Of a stretch of 64,000 nucleotides of DNA, positions 63,523-64,000 are shown piece by piece. The DNA lies in NCBI GenBank assembly GCA_030695565.1, contig JAUYRZ010000049.1, positions 1-64,000 on the forward strand, written 5' to 3'. Numbering within the stretch: position 1 is the stretch's first letter; each line of letters opens with the position of its first letter. A model generated the notes under the pieces. It was not told where the DNA came from. It worked only from the letters and a program-made list of their open reading frames with translations, and made no database searches. The position numbers and the translations under genes were made by a program. The stretch is from Archangium sp. GTDB taxonomy: Bacteria > Myxococcota > Myxococcia > Myxococcales > Myxococcaceae.

Positions 63523-64000
63523 TCACAGCTCGCAGGTGGTGCCGACCGGTGATGCGCCCGAGCCGACCAGGATGTCGCTGCCGTCGCCGCAATCGACCAC
63601 GTCAGCGGCGCCCATCGTCTCGATGAAGTCGTCGCCGTCGCCGCTGCTGATGGTGTCGAGCTGCGTGCTGCCCACGATGCGGTTGGCCGAGACGTTGCCC
63701 GTCACGTTGCACGCCGTCGCGGTGGCGCAGGTGAGGTTCTCCACGTCGAGGGCGATGATCTTGCCGGCCTGCGAAGCCACGCCGCTCATGGTCGCGGTGA
63801 CGGCCGCGCCGTAGGTAGAGAAGTCGACCTTGTCGATGCCCGCGCCGCCCGAGATGTTGTCAGCGCCCGCGCCGATGCCGGCCGTCGCGCCCATGATGAA
63901 GACGTCGTCACCCGCGCCACCTGCCAGCACGTCGGCGCCCGCGCCGCCCGTAATGGTGTTGTCGAGGCCGTTGCCCGTGATGGTGCAGACCACCGCGGCG
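63523..64000 (-). CDS. RTX/hemolysin-type calcium-binding repeat protein (5' end outside window)
   Basis: The C-terminal 156 or more residues show RTX nonapeptide repeats (G-G-A-G-A-D-V-L-A-G-G-A-G-D-D-V-F; G-D-G-D-D-F-I-E-T; G-D-G-S-D-I-L-V-G), which bind Ca2+ in a beta-roll outside the cell. The frame continues through position 64000, so the N terminus is missing. It is one of several secreted proteins in this part of the window. Confidence 0.75.
   Translation of the reverse strand, partial: AAVVCTITGNGLDNTITGGAGADVLAGGAGDDVFIMGATAGIGAGADNISGGAGIDKVDFSTYGAAVTATMSGVASQAGKIIALDVENLTCATATACNVTGNVSANRIVGSTQLDTISSGDGDDFIETMGAADVVDCGDGSDILVGSGASPVGTTCEL

Overview
The window reads as chromosome of a GC-rich Gram-negative bacterium, most likely a myxobacterium (Myxococcota). 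The reasons are the strong G/C bias at third codon positions, many lipoproteins with Asp-Ala-Gly or Gly/Thr linkers, VIT/vWA and TIGR02996-type proteins, two sigma54 activators, a very large hybrid histidine kinase and an Rhs protein. This is inference from gene content; no rRNA or tRNA gene is present to fix the taxonomy.

Layout. 0-6.4 kb: lipoprotein, beta-class DNA methyltransferase, GNAT acetyltransferase, a DUF1795/DcrB-like protein coupled to a family-2 (heme-thiolate) peroxidase-like protein, M14 carboxypeptidase, SDR, cytidine deaminase. 6.4-12.4 kb: hybrid histidine kinase, and an XylR-type sigma54 activator divergent from a pirin gene that has a sigma54 promoter and upstream direct repeats. 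12.5-23.1 kb: DUF1295 membrane protein, serA, VIT/vWA lipoprotein, ArsR-SRPBCC-DoxX operon, cyaY, sixA, an AidB-like acyl-CoA dehydrogenase, two CBS-like small proteins and a decayed nucleotidyltransferase.

23.2-34.0 kb is a denitrification-type island. A clade II nitrous oxide reductase operon (nosZ, cytochrome c, nosD, nosF, nosL, nosY) lies on the minus strand. A Cys-rich sigma54 activator follows, and a divergent plus-strand operon encodes an integral membrane protein, an NnrS-like protein fused to an outer-membrane-type domain, a YtkA/FixH-like lipoprotein and a fasciclin protein. Sigma54-type -24/-12 elements precede both nosZ and the divergent operon, and a perfect palindrome sits between activator and divergent operon, so the N2O-respiration genes look like one sigma54 regulon.

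34.1-37.9 kb: a five-gene minus-strand operon with a dCMP deaminase and a uracil-DNA-glycosylase-like protein. 37.9-45.8 kb is an AT-richer, probably acquired, Rhs polymorphic-toxin locus: a Cys-rich lipoprotein, a beta-propeller protein and a frameshifted Rhs protein whose tip is a Cys-rich HExxH (metallopeptidase-like) domain. A Cys-rich lipoprotein follows (probable immunity), then a second, displaced copy of tip plus immunity. 46.0-59.5 kb: a translationally coupled operon for a giant secreted modular protein, an alpha-2-macroglobulin and PBP1C. 59.8-64 kb: beta-barrel protein, formaldehyde-dehydrogenase-like enzyme, lipoprotein and the end of an RTX-repeat protein.

Two cross-window patterns stand out. 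REP-like GC-rich palindromic elements recur, two of them inside the N-terminal coding regions of PBP1C and the alpha-2-macroglobulin. Several genes have a -10-like box 6-8 bases before the start codon, which suggests leaderless transcripts.
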